The position numbers were made by a program, and so were the translations under genes. Below the pieces are notes generated by a model that did no database searches, was not told the DNA's origin, and saw only the letters and a program-made list of their open reading frames with translations. Shown piece after piece: positions 56,451-64,000 of a stretch of DNA of 64,000 nt. This DNA is from CADEFX01 sp963806735 (lineage in GTDB: Bacteria; Pseudomonadota; Alphaproteobacteria; Rhizobiales; Hyphomicrobiaceae), in contig CAWEBE010000039.1 in assembly GCA_963806735.1 (NCBI GenBank), positions 1 to 64,000 of the forward strand, given 5' to 3'. Positions within the stretch are counted from its first letter, which is position 1. The number at the start of each line of letters is the position of its first letter.

Positions 56451-57621
56451 TTACGGCTTCATCACGACCTTGATGCAGCCGTTCTCCTTGTCGCGGAACT
56501 TCTTATAAAGGGCCGGTCCGTCCTCGAGCGACGCGCGATCGGTGATGACGAAGGACGGATCGATACGACCCTCCTCGACCAGCTTCAAGAGTTTGGGCAG
56601 ATAGTGCTGCACAGGGGTCTGTGCCATGCGGAAGGTCAGGCCGCGGTTGATGGCGGACCCCATCGGGATCTTGTCGAGATAGCCGCCATAGACGCCGACG
56701 ATGGAGACCGTTCCGAAATTGCGGCAGCAATGGATGGCCTGGCGCACGACATGCGGCCGGTCGGTGCCCATGAAGGTCGCCACCTTCACCCGGTCGATGA
56801 CAGAATCAAAACTCGCGGTCGTATGCGGCTCCGTGCCGACGGCATCGATGCAGGCATCCGCGCCGCGCCCGCTGGTCATGTCCTGGATGCGCTCGTAGAT
56901 GTCCTCCTTCATGAAATCGAGGGTCTCGGCGCCAGCGGCTTTTGCCATCACGAGGCGCTCGGGCACCGTATCGATGGCGATCACGCGGCCGGCGCCCAAG
57001 CAGGAACGCGCTTTTGATCGCAAACTGGCCGACCGGGCCGCAGCCCCAGATGGCAATGGTGTCGCCATCCTGGATGTTGCAGAAGTCGGCGGCCATGTAG
57101 CCGGTCGGAAAGATGTCGGAGAGGAACAGGACCTGCTCGTCGCTCAGGCTCTGGGGCACCTTGAGCGGGCCGACATCGGCAAACGGCACACGCAGGTATT
57201 CCGCCTGCCCGCCGGCGTATCCGCCCAGCAGGTGCGAGTAGCCAAAGAGGCCCGCTGGCGAATGACCCCACAGCTGCGCGGCCTTTTCGGCGTCCGGGTT
57301 GGACCGCTCGCAGCCCGAGTAGAAGCCGCGCTTGCAGAAGAAGCACTCGCCACAGGAGATGGTAAACGGGACGACCACGCGGTCGCCGACCTTGAGCTTG
57401 GTGTTGTCGCGGCCGACCTCCACCACCTCGCCCATGGTTTCGTGGCCGATCACGTCACCTTTCTCCATCTCGGGGATCACACCGTTGTAGATGTGCAGAT
57501 CCGAGCCGCAGATGGCGCAGGCCGTGACCTTGATGATGGCATCGCGCGGGTCCACGATCTTGGGATCCGGCACCGTCTCGTAGCGCATGTCGCTCTTGCC
57601 GTGCCAGCACAGGGCTTTCAT
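56451..57621 (-). pseudogene. Zinc-dependent alcohol dehydrogenase, frameshifted
   Basis: ~390-codon medium-chain dehydrogenase interrupted by one extra G at 56995-56997. First part: CAICGSDLHIYNG and GHETMG (catalytic zinc), SCGECFFCKRGFYSGC (structural zinc), then GYMAADFCNIQDGD and GCGPVGQFAIKSAFLLG (nucleotide fold). After the shift: AGRVIAIDTVPERL, SGRGADACIDAVG, IVGVYGGYLDKIPMGSAINR. The typical family continuation is LLGAGRVIAID, so deleting one G restores it. Related to glutathione-dependent formaldehyde dehydrogenase-like enzymes. Downstream of the SDR in the same unit (stop to start 12 nt). Confidence 0.82.
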
Positions 57622-57633
57622 GGGCGAGGTCCT

Positions 57634-58425
57634 TTAGGGCTTGGCGGCCGAGCCCGGCTCGGCTTTCTTGCGGTGCTGCTCGGCCAGGATCGAGGCGGGG
57701 GTGACATTGGCGATGGCCGACTGCAGTTTGTTGTGCCAGCCGGTCACCACATCGCCTTCGCCCTTCATCATCGCCTTGAAGCCGGTGCGGGCGACGTCGG
57801 CGGCATCGTCCTTCTTGCCCTGTCCCACTTTGGTGTCGAGCATGTCGGCGCGGGCGAAGAACTCGGTTTCCGTCGCCCCGGGCATCAGGCAGGTGACCGT
57901 GACGCCGGTATCCTTGAGCTCCGCGCGCAACGCGAACGAGAAGGAATCAAGGAATGCCTTGCTGGCGTTGTAGACGGCCTGATAGGTGCCGGGCACGAAG
58001 CCGGCGATCGAACCGGTGATCAGGATGCGGCCACGGCCACGCTCGCGCATGTCGCGTCCGACTTTTTGGATGAGGTAGACCGTGCCGGTGATGTTGGTGT
58101 TGATGACCTGCAGCACCTCGTCGAAGTTCTGATCGAGGAAGCCCTTGCCCAGTCCGCGCCCGGCGTTGGCCAACAGCGCCTCGACCGGACGCGCGCTGAT
58201 GAGCTGATAGAGCTTGTCGACGCCGTCGACCTCGGCGAGGTCGGCCTGCAAAGCATCGACCTTGGCGCCCAGCGCTTCGAAATCCTTGGCCGCGGTCTTT
58301 ATCTCCGGCTCATCGGCGACCACCACAAGATCAAAACCGTCCCGGGCGCAACATTTGGCCAGCTCGTAGCCGATGCCGGTCGAGGCCCCGGTTACGACCG
58401 CGAGAGGTCTTGAGGTGTGCGCCAT
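57634..58425 (-). CDS. Short-chain dehydrogenase/reductase
   Basis: 263 residues, classical SDR fold: TGASTGIG (residues 13-20, NAD(P)-binding), NAGRG, TGSIAGFVPGTYQAVYNASK with catalytic Ser, Tyr-x3-Lys. Typical for oxidoreductases acting on alcohols, sugars or lipids; the substrate is not predictable. C-terminal tail about 25 residues longer than the minimal fold (QHRKKAEPGSAAKP). It precedes the ADH within 12 nt. An exact EcfG promoter lies upstream, and pieces of this gene with that promoter are duplicated at 28632-28815 and 2305-2490. Confidence 0.88.
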   Translation of the reverse strand: MAHTSRPLAVVTGASTGIGYELAKCCARDGFDLVVVADEPEIKTAAKDFEALGAKVDALQADLAEVDGVDKLYQLISARPVEALLANAGRGLGKGFLDQNFDEVLQVINTNITGTVYLIQKVGRDMRERGRGRILITGSIAGFVPGTYQAVYNASKAFLDSFSFALRAELKDTGVTVTCLMPGATETEFFARADMLDTKVGQGKKDDAADVARTGFKAMMKGEGDVVTGWHNKLQSAIANVTPASILAEQHRKKAEPGSAAKP

Positions 58426-58462
58426 ACTGCATGCTCCGTTGCAGGCATTGTCCGTCCTTCAG

Positions 58463-58487
58463 AACGAGCGGGTGTAGCGGCCGTTCC
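58463..58487 (-). promoter_or_regulatory. EcfG-type promoter of the SDR-ADH unit
   Basis: Minus strand GGAAC (58483-58487), 16 nt, CGTT (58463-58466), 37 nt before ATG 58425. Exact consensus. Confidence 0.68.
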
Positions 58488-58573
58488 CGCGATCGGCCTT
58501 GCTTTCGTGGGCGGGAGCCTGAGATCGCCGCCGTGCTTACGGCCACGGCCGAGGCAGCCTGAACGGATGATTG

Positions 58574-58598
58574 GGAACCGGGTGCGTGCTTCGCCGTT
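58574..58598 (+). promoter_or_regulatory. EcfG-type promoter, divergent
   Basis: GGAAC (58574-58578), 16 nt, CGTT (58595-58598), 100 nt before ATG 58699. Exact consensus. Confidence 0.6.
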
Positions 58599-58698
58599 TC
58601 CGATCCACGTTCAGCCAAGCCCAGGTTTGCATCCCCGCGCGGGACTTCGCTCGCGGAGGCAGCGGCTCGGCACCCCCCAGCGGAGTGGAAGTACGCAC

Positions 58699-59199
58699 AT
58701 GACCAGCAAGGCAGCCTTCACGGCAGACGAATGGAATCAGGTTTTGGGTGGCGTGTTTATGGCAGGCTTTGCCGTCACGGCCGCCGATCCAAGCGGTTTG
58801 TGGGGTCTTCTCAAGGAGACCTTCGCCAGCGGCCGCGCGCTTATGGACGCCAAGAACAATGCGAGCGCCAGCGAGCTGAGTCAGGCGATTGTCAGCGATA
58901 TGGAGACGTCCGAGGGACGATCCGCCGCGCAGGACCACGTCAAGGGGCGTCTGCAGGGTGCCAAGCGCGAGGAGATCAAGCAGCGGGCCATCGATGCGCT
59001 GCGCGCCGCCGCCGCCATCGTTGACCAGAAAGCTGCGTCAGATGCGGCCGCGTACAAAGCCTGGTTGCTGCAGATCGCCAACAACGTTGCGGAAGCGTCG
59101 AAAGAGGGAGGCTTCCTCGGTTTTGGCGGCGTGGACGTCAGCGACGCGGAGAAAGCCACTCTTACAGAAATCGCTGCCGCGCTCGGAACACGAGCCTGA
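58699..59199 (+). CDS. Conserved hypothetical helical protein
   Basis: 166 residues, soluble, Ala/Glu-rich helices: FTADEWNQVLGGVFMAGFAV, GLWGLLKETFASGRALMDAK, DHVKGRLQGAKREEIKQRAI, and a terminal FLGFGGVDVSDAEKATLTEI. No membrane span or catalytic motif. Similar proteins occur in Bradyrhizobium clusters from memory. Directly upstream (2 nt) of an alpha/beta hydrolase, so the two form an operon behind an EcfG promoter. Confidence 0.6.
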   Translation: MTSKAAFTADEWNQVLGGVFMAGFAVTAADPSGLWGLLKETFASGRALMDAKNNASASELSQAIVSDMETSEGRSAAQDHVKGRLQGAKREEIKQRAIDALRAAAAIVDQKAASDAAAYKAWLLQIANNVAEASKEGGFLGFGGVDVSDAEKATLTEIAAALGTRA

Positions 59200-59201
59200 C
59201 G

Positions 59202-60236
59202 ATGCAGAGAAATCTCAGAACCACTCTCATGCGAGCGCGCCCCTCCGCGCGCACCAGCAGTTTTGTCGGCGTCGCCGCCATCGCTCTCGCCGGAGCGGCT
59301 GTCCTGGTCAACCGCCGGGCTGCCCAGGCCGAGCGCGATTATCTGGCCAAGGGCAGGTTCGTGACCGTCGATGGCGTCCGGCTGCACTACGTGGACAAGG
59401 GTAACGGTCCGCCGGTTGTGTTCCTGCATGGCAACGGCGCCATGGTCGAGGACATGCTGATCAGTGGCGTTGTTGATCACGCCGCCCGCGCGTACCGCGC
59501 TATTGTCATTGATCGGCCAGGATTCGGGCACAGCGAACGGCCCCGTGACCGCTCCTGGACGTCAGCAGCGCAGGCGGCGCTCTTTGCCAGAACGTTTACC
59601 CAGCTTGGCATCGGTAGACCGATCGTCGTCGGCCACTCCTGGGGTACACTGGTCGCTCTGGCGCTTGCCCTCAACCATCCGGCCTCCGTGGACGGCCTTG
59701 TCTTGGCGTCGGGCTACTACTTTCCCACCCCGCGCAGCGACGTGGCGCTGTTCTCCCCGCCGTCGATGCCAATTGTCGGAGATGTCATCAGCTACACAGT
59801 GGCGCCCATCATCGGCGAGGTCATTAGCTGGCCTCTCATCAGAAAGATGTTCGCGCCGCAGCCGGTCTCGCCGATGTTCGAGCAGGAGTTTCCGATGCCG
59901 CTGGCGTTGCGGCCTGCGCAGATCAAAGCCTTCTCGCAAGACACCTCTCACATGATCACTGCCGCCCAGCAGTTATCGCCGCGCTATAGCACGATCACCT
60001 GCCCGACGGTCATCATGGCGGGCGACGCTGATCGCATTGTCAACATCGAGCGCCAGGCGCAGCGGCTTCACGGCGCGATACCGGGTAGCCGACTTGATGT
60101 GCTGAACGGCGCCGGCCACATGATCCACCACCTCGACCCGGCGCGCATGGTGCGGGCGATCGATCTGATCGCCACCGGCGGCATCACACGGGCGAGCATG
60201 CAGGCGGAGGCGGCCACCTGGGGCACGCCAGCGTAG
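59202..60236 (+). CDS. Alpha/beta hydrolase
   Basis: 344 residues with an N-terminal membrane anchor or signal peptide (residues 17-38, SSFVGVAAIALAGAAVLVNR). Alpha/beta hydrolase core: FLHGNGAM (oxyanion hole), VVGHSWGTLVALALALNHP (nucleophile Ser in GHSWG), MAGDADRIV (acid) and NGAGHMIHH (catalytic His). The active site resembles epoxide or haloalkane hydrolases and esterases. Substrate unknown. Coupled to the small gene at 58699. Confidence 0.85.
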   Translation: MQRNLRTTLMRARPSARTSSFVGVAAIALAGAAVLVNRRAAQAERDYLAKGRFVTVDGVRLHYVDKGNGPPVVFLHGNGAMVEDMLISGVVDHAARAYRAIVIDRPGFGHSERPRDRSWTSAAQAALFARTFTQLGIGRPIVVGHSWGTLVALALALNHPASVDGLVLASGYYFPTPRSDVALFSPPSMPIVGDVISYTVAPIIGEVISWPLIRKMFAPQPVSPMFEQEFPMPLALRPAQIKAFSQDTSHMITAAQQLSPRYSTITCPTVIMAGDADRIVNIERQAQRLHGAIPGSRLDVLNGAGHMIHHLDPARMVRAIDLIATGGITRASMQAEAATWGTPA

Positions 60237-60583
60237 CCCTGCAGTAGCCGATCACGCTTTCTGACTCGGGCGCGGCAACGCCCTACGCGTACCACTGGCT
60301 TCTCACGCATCTGCCGCAGGTCAGCCCGCATGCTTCTTGCTGCTTCGCCGCGCATCCATTTCCCAACCGAATACAGAGCGGCCGTCGAGTGACGGCGAGG
60401 CCGCACGTTCGCCGCGATGAATGATTCAAGCGACGGTCCGTTCGCTGTATCCTCGAGGCGCCGCGCCTGATCATCGAGCCGTTTAAGGGCCTGCACCTGC
60501 TCGGTGTAGCCAAGCTTCGCATTCTCGACCGCCGATTTGAGAACGCGAATGGTCTCGTCGTAGACCTCGATGGGTTTGGGCAA
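60237..60583 (-). CDS. Probable small hypothetical protein, extent uncertain
   Basis: From ATG 60583: MPKPIEVYDETIRVLKSAVE, NAKLGYTEQVQALKRLDDQA, RRLEDTANGPSLESFIAAN. The first ~60 residues look like a helical rhizobial hypothetical protein. Further on the frame becomes Arg-rich and non-protein-like and runs into the hydrolase gene (stop at 60068), so the original end has probably been lost by frameshift. Confidence 0.4.
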
Positions 60584-60735
60584 TCAAACTCGCCGCCACG
60601 TCGTTATGAGGTCGTCACCCAGTTCCATGATGGAGGTGACCACCGGCGCCGCCCTGAAGTCGCAGATCTAGACTCCACGATATCGCCTTAACGGCGAACA
60701 CACCCCCTCGATCCGTCGGTTTTGCGCATTGCCAA

Positions 60736-60942
60736 CTAGGCGTCAGGCGCTCCATCCGCAGGCGCTGCCAATCTTGTGAGGATTTCGTGCAGCCTCGCAA
60801 GTTGCGCGACCGCCGCGGCGGTGGGTTCGCCGGCGATGACAAGATTTTGCAAAAGGCATTCCTGCTTGATGATCGCGAGTTCGGCTTCGGCGCGATCGAG
60901 CTCGCGCCGGATGGCAGTTGTGGGTGTGACGATGTTTTCCAT
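60736..60942 (-). CDS. Small coiled-coil protein
   Basis: 68 residues: MENIVTPTTAIRRELDRAEA, ELAIIKQECLLQNLVIAGEP, TAAAVAQLARLHEILTRLAA. Helical with regular Leu/Ile heptads, likely a coiled-coil dimer. Weak ribosome-binding site. Function unknown. Confidence 0.5.
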   Translation of the reverse strand: MENIVTPTTAIRRELDRAEAELAIIKQECLLQNLVIAGEPTAAAVAQLARLHEILTRLAAPADGAPDA

Positions 60943-61013
60943 GTGCCGACTGGATCAGGGAAGGAGAGAAACGGCGACCTGGCAGAAACGGTTCCACGCC
61001 TTGAGCCTGTTGC

Positions 61014-62216
61014 TCATCCGATGCCTGCTCTCATGCCACGTGCTATCGGCAGTGCCGCCAAGCATAACACGCTCATGACCGCAAAAGCTGCGGCCCCCAC
61101 GTTCGCGTAAAGCAATCCCGAGATCAGCGTGAGGCAGGCGGTCGCGGCGCCAACGCCCACCGTCCCGTAGATGGCCTGCGCCGTCGCGGCAAGCGCATCG
61201 GGAACTGCCTTGGCGAGCAGGCGCATGCAGGCCAGATGCAACAGGGCAAACGTGATGCCGTGCAGCGGCTGTATCAAGGCTAGCGCCACGATGTCAGTTG
61301 TGAGTGCTGCCACCAGCCACCGCGTGGCGCCCGCTGAAGCGGCCAAGGCGATGGCAGCCGGCGGGCTGAGACGGCGCAGCAGCCAAGGTCCGGCGAAGAA
61401 GAATACGACCACCTCGGCCGCCACGGACAGCGACCACAGCACGCTGATGGTCTGGGGGGAGACGCCGGCGGCTCTCCAGCGAATGACCGAGAAGGTATCG
61501 TGCAAGGCATGACTGCCGAGGATGAGCGCCGCCACGAGGACGACGCTCCGGAACACGGGCAGGCGGAGCAGCGCCATCATGCCCGCGCGCGTCACGACCT
61601 CTGAGTCGGTTTTGGGCCTGACTGCGGGCACGCGTATGACAGCGAACGGCACGGCCAGCATCAGCAACACCTGCAGCCAGATCACAGCGCTCAGGCCGTA
61701 CGACGCGATTGCCCATCCGGCGATGATCGAGGCCACAATGAAAGCGGCCGAGCCCGCGCCCCGGACCCAGCCGTATTCGAAGCCAAGAGGTCTCTCACGG
61801 CGCGAAGCGACCAGCGCGAGGGCATCCGCCAGATTGGTCGTGGGAGCCAGGGCGATCGCATGCAGAAGGCACACAGCAAGCAGCGGCCAGAACGAACTTG
61901 CGGCCAGATAACCCATCGCCGCGCATGCCGTGGCGACGGCGCATATCGACAGTACGAGCCGCAGCGCGTGGGTCCGGTCGGCAATGCGTCCCGCCACAGG
62001 AGCCGACACGAGCCGAATCGCCGTCCCAGTCCCGAACAGGATGCCGATGAGCTCCGGAGCGATTCCACGCTCCTGAATGAAGGCCGGCAGGAACGGCGAG
62101 GCCGCGCCGAACGCCCCATACAGGAGCGAATAGAGGATGATGAAGTGTGCCAGCGGAGGCCGCGGGCCAGATTCCAGGGTCCCTGTTGTCGTCGCCGATG
62201 TGCTGGGAGCGGACAT
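61014..62216 (-). CDS. MFS transporter, LacY/phenylpropionate-permease type
   Basis: 400 residues from ATG 62216, 12 hydrophobic helices: HFIILYSLLYGAFGAASPFL, GTGTAIRLVSAPVAGRIADR (the conserved loop R..D.), YLAASSFWPLLAVCLLHAIA, VLWSLSVAAEVVVFFF, GITFALLHLACMRLLAKAVP. The layout and the conserved FxxGYG-like turns match MFS permeases of the PPP (phenylpropionate) subgroup. Substrate unknown. It lies 52 nt downstream of the methyltransferase gene. Confidence 0.8.
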   Translation of the reverse strand: MSAPSTSATTTGTLESGPRPPLAHFIILYSLLYGAFGAASPFLPAFIQERGIAPELIGILFGTGTAIRLVSAPVAGRIADRTHALRLVLSICAVATACAAMGYLAASSFWPLLAVCLLHAIALAPTTNLADALALVASRRERPLGFEYGWVRGAGSAAFIVASIIAGWAIASYGLSAVIWLQVLLMLAVPFAVIRVPAVRPKTDSEVVTRAGMMALLRLPVFRSVVLVAALILGSHALHDTFSVIRWRAAGVSPQTISVLWSLSVAAEVVVFFFAGPWLLRRLSPPAAIALAASAGATRWLVAALTTDIVALALIQPLHGITFALLHLACMRLLAKAVPDALAATAQAIYGTVGVGAATACLTLISGLLYANVGAAAFAVMSVLCLAALPIARGMRAGIG

Positions 62217-62268
62217 TGGGTGATCTGGCGCGTTTGCCGAAGAACCGGCCGGGCCCAACGGACGTAGT

Positions 62269-63024
62269 TTAGCCGGTACTGCGCCAGCGCGCATAAGGGC
62301 TGCCGAACCGCGCTATGAGATCGCGCTCCTCGTAGCGCATTGCGATCAGCACATAGAGGGTCATGCCCGTGGCCAGCAGCAGATGTCCAATCGTCATTTG
62401 CGCTGTTGCCCACATCGCCAGCAGCACGCCGACATACATGGGGTGGCGAAGCCAGCGGTACAGAAGGCCCGTCTTCAGGCGCGGTTTGGAAGCCGGTATG
62501 CCGTTGGCCCAGGCGCGCATTTGCTCAATCCCGAGCAGGTCGAGAACGCCGAAGGACAATGCGCCGAAGAGCAGGATGATCCAGCCTGCTGCGAAGACCA
62601 ACCACATAACCTCGCGCCAGGGCGGGCCGATGTTCCAGATTTCGATTGGGATTGACTGCCAGAAGACGATGAGCGCCAGCAACGCGAGATTGGCAGCATG
62701 CACGAACATACAGCGCTCAAATGCCGGCGGCAGGCGTCCTAATAGCCGCTGCTTAAACCAGGGTCGCGACATCAAGGAGTGTTGCAGGCCGAACAGACTG
62801 ATCAGAACAAGGTCGATGAGCGCAGCGATGCCGGGGTGGTCGACAGTGCCTCCGCTGTCCACGGTCGGCAGCGGCCAGGATTTCGCCGCCCATGGCGGAT
62901 CCGCCAGAAAGACGACAAAGCAAATCCAGAAGCCCCACATGATGGCAAAGCCCGACCATGCGAATGTAAGGCCAAGCAGGCGCTTTAGGGATTGCGGGTG
63001 AGAGACGGAATGAGCCAGTGCCAT
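62269..63024 (-). CDS. NnrU/isoprenylcysteine-type (MddA-like) methyltransferase
   Basis: 251 residues, five to six membrane helices: LLGLTFAWSGFAIMWGFWIC, ALIDLVLISLFGLQHSLMSR, LIVFWQSIPIEIWNI, LYRWLRHPMYVGVLLAMWAT, YVLIAMRYEERDLIARFG. LYRWLRHPMYVG and EERDL are the conserved SAM-binding motifs of the MddA/NnrU/ICMT group, of which MddA makes dimethyl sulfide from methanethiol. MddA is favoured by the QHSLM and EERDLIARFG spacing, but the exact substrate is unproven. EcfG promoter upstream. Confidence 0.78.
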   Translation of the reverse strand: MALAHSVSHPQSLKRLLGLTFAWSGFAIMWGFWICFVVFLADPPWAAKSWPLPTVDSGGTVDHPGIAALIDLVLISLFGLQHSLMSRPWFKQRLLGRLPPAFERCMFVHAANLALLALIVFWQSIPIEIWNIGPPWREVMWLVFAAGWIILLFGALSFGVLDLLGIEQMRAWANGIPASKPRLKTGLLYRWLRHPMYVGVLLAMWATAQMTIGHLLLATGMTLYVLIAMRYEERDLIARFGSPYARWRSTG

Positions 63025-63319
63025 CGGCTGCTCCTCGTTCGAACTGAGAACGAGGGAAACGGGCGAGCGTTCCGTCTCCAAGAGCAGGCTATGCCTTCAG
63101 GCGGTCAGATTTCTTATCCCGCTTCGTGCAAAGCCATGGCGCCGTCTGGAAAGGTGGGAAACCTGTCGCCACCATCCGGGCAGGTCGTTGGATGAATAAA
63201 TAGCCACGGCTCGCGTCTTGCCGCCCGCCGTTCTGCGCGCGCAGATCCTGATTCACAGCTGCCGCCAAGGCGTCTGAAATTGACCTACCTCAAGAGCCTG
63301 CAGCCGGACCCTCGCCCCG
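63025..63319. other. Intergenic, promoter and no further gene
   Basis: Contains the EcfG promoter for the methyltransferase (63049-63073). No additional coding frame supported. Confidence 0.45.
63049..63073 (-). promoter_or_regulatory. EcfG-type promoter
   Basis: Minus strand GGAAC (63069-63073), 16 nt, CGTT (63049-63052), 24 nt before ATG 63024. Exact consensus. Confidence 0.65.
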
Positions 63320-63787
63320 TTAGGCCGGCCGATCGCGCTGCGCGCCTGGACCGTCCGGTCCCGGCAGCAGGTCTTCGTCCCTGGGCAGCTTGCCGTTCGG
63401 AGTCAGCTTGTCGATAACCTCGGGAAGCAGGCGCGAGAGCTGCGAGAGCAGATCATCGCGCGGCATGCCAGTCTCGCGGGAAAGTCCCTCAACTGTCTCG
63501 GGGCCGAGCGCCTGCTGCAACTGGTTTGGCGAGATCGCCTTATTGGGACCGGTGCCGATCCATGACTTGATGATTTCCTCCAGGCCGCCCTGCCGGAACC
63601 GTTCCACCAGACCGCCGAGACCATCTTCCGTCCCCGGCACGTCGGGCTTCTTCTCGTCGGTCTTCTTGGCGAGAGCCCGGGAGAGCAGCAGCGCTATCAG
63701 CGCACCAACGATGGGTGACCGGCCGCGAGCCAATTTCGCGCCGAGAGCGGTGATGATAGCGGTGCGGATGACGCTCTGAAGGCCCAC
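63320..63787 (-). CDS. yidB: YidB family (DUF937) protein, second copy
   Basis: 155 residues: MGLQSVIRTAIITALGAKLA, GLGGLVERFRQGGLEEIIKS, WIGTGPNKAISPNQLQQALG, DLLSQLSRLLPEVIDKLTPN. The order and first 30 residues match the YidB protein at 14464-14964 closely, so they are recent paralogues. It is 11 residues shorter. Probably peripheral or cytoplasmic; role unknown. Confidence 0.9.
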   Translation of the reverse strand: MGLQSVIRTAIITALGAKLARGRSPIVGALIALLLSRALAKKTDEKKPDVPGTEDGLGGLVERFRQGGLEEIIKSWIGTGPNKAISPNQLQQALGPETVEGLSRETGMPRDDLLSQLSRLLPEVIDKLTPNGKLPRDEDLLPGPDGPGAQRDRPA

Positions 63788-63841
63788 TTTACTCTCCTGG
63801 ATGCATTCACTTCACGGCGCCTACAAGGGCGGCGCCTGAAC

Positions 63842-63866
63842 AACCAGGGGCTCGGCCACATGTTCC
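63842..63866 (-). promoter_or_regulatory. EcfG-type promoter of yidB copy 2
   Basis: Minus strand GGAAC (63862-63866), 16 nt, GGTT (63842-63845), 54 nt before ATG 63787. Confidence 0.48.
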
Positions 63867-64000
63867 CTGGTGCCGCTAAGCGAGCAGCTTACGCGCAGAG
63901 CGCTTCGAAGGCGGTTCCTTCGCCTTGCGAGGTGGGCAAGCATCTGCTTCAAGCTCATGCCGTTCAGGACCTTTAGGACGCCTTGCGAGCCACGGCATAC
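63867..64000. other. Window edge, no gene assigned
   Basis: The remaining 134 bases show no clear open frame with a start inside the window. Confidence 0.4.

Noticed and set aside
56899..58413. 504-codon plus-strand frame over ADH and SDR
   Set aside because: Shadow frame of the minus-strand dehydrogenase genes, with no family motif of its own.
1..64000. CRISPR arrays, tRNA, rRNA and intact insertion sequences
   Set aside because: No regularly spaced direct repeats with unique spacers, no tRNA cloverleaf or rRNA signature, and no transposase motif was seen. The 39-bp repeat at 10 kb is a coding repeat without spacers.

Overview
The window is GC-rich DNA from an alphaproteobacterium, most likely order Hyphomicrobiales and close to Bradyrhizobium/Nitrobacteraceae. 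The evidence is the set of families present: DUF1236, DUF992, a BA14K-like tail on a class A penicillin-binding protein, an HWE-type histidine kinase, DUF6894 and DUF3309. Promoter motifs of the EcfG general-stress sigma factor (GGAAC, 16-17 nt, then a GTT-type -10) also recur throughout. I see no rRNA, tRNA, CRISPR array, intact insertion sequence, integrase or plasmid replication gene.

The window reads as an accessory general-stress island. About 25 EcfG-type promoter matches lie in front of genes on both strands, most 24-65 nt from the start codon. They precede CsbD and DUF883 proteins, YciE/F ferritin-like DUF892 proteins, L,D-transpeptidase, PBP1, SodC, a methyltransferase of the MddA/NnrU type, a zinc-ribbon protein, a single-domain response regulator and many tiny membrane or secreted proteins.

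Layout. 0.5-5 kb: small secreted proteins, an M15 peptidase and a graveyard of gene pieces (ADH, SDR, SodC, DUF808). 5-12 kb: PBP1, a secreted helical protein, a frameshifted DUF1236 protein with 39-bp repeats, and tiny EcfG-driven proteins. 12.4-17.7 kb: a long + strand series (CsbD-DUF883, DUF883-like proteins, membrane proteins, YidB, micro-peptides, MarR). 18-24 kb: L,D-transpeptidase, DUF892, a stress cassette, an Imm70-like protein and DUF6745. 24.9-28.6 kb: response regulator, hybrid histidine kinase (frameshifted) and a KaiC homologue. 28.8-33.6 kb: DUF892, a second stress cassette, a PAS/HWE kinase and two Hsp20 genes with a CIRCE-like operator. 34-45 kb: a GT4 glycosyltransferase, zinc-ribbon protein, GST, DUF992, a putative Acb2/Tad1-type protein, small membrane proteins and GlsB. 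44-55 kb: two YihY genes, an ATP-grasp enzyme, two more DUF892, an AI-2E transporter, CsbD, DUF883 and an FAD-Rieske oxidoreductase. 55-64 kb: sodC, ADH, SDR, hydrolase, MFS transporter, methyltransferase and YidB.

Two features stand out. First, families are amplified within the window: DUF892 four times, the PepSY-like small protein three times, the 17M-like protein, YidB, CsbD, YihY and DUF421 pieces at least twice. Many copies are truncated, and one SDR relic still carries its EcfG promoter and now sits in front of kaiC. Second, at least seven otherwise well-conserved genes carry single-base frameshifts; two of these are an apparent extra G in the same CTTGGGC context. That means either real decay or sequencing errors.

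The genes probably cooperate in cell-envelope, oxidative and desiccation stress tolerance, under EcfG, HrcA/CIRCE and the local kinase/KaiC module. All functional statements are inferred from sequence by eye; no database search was run.
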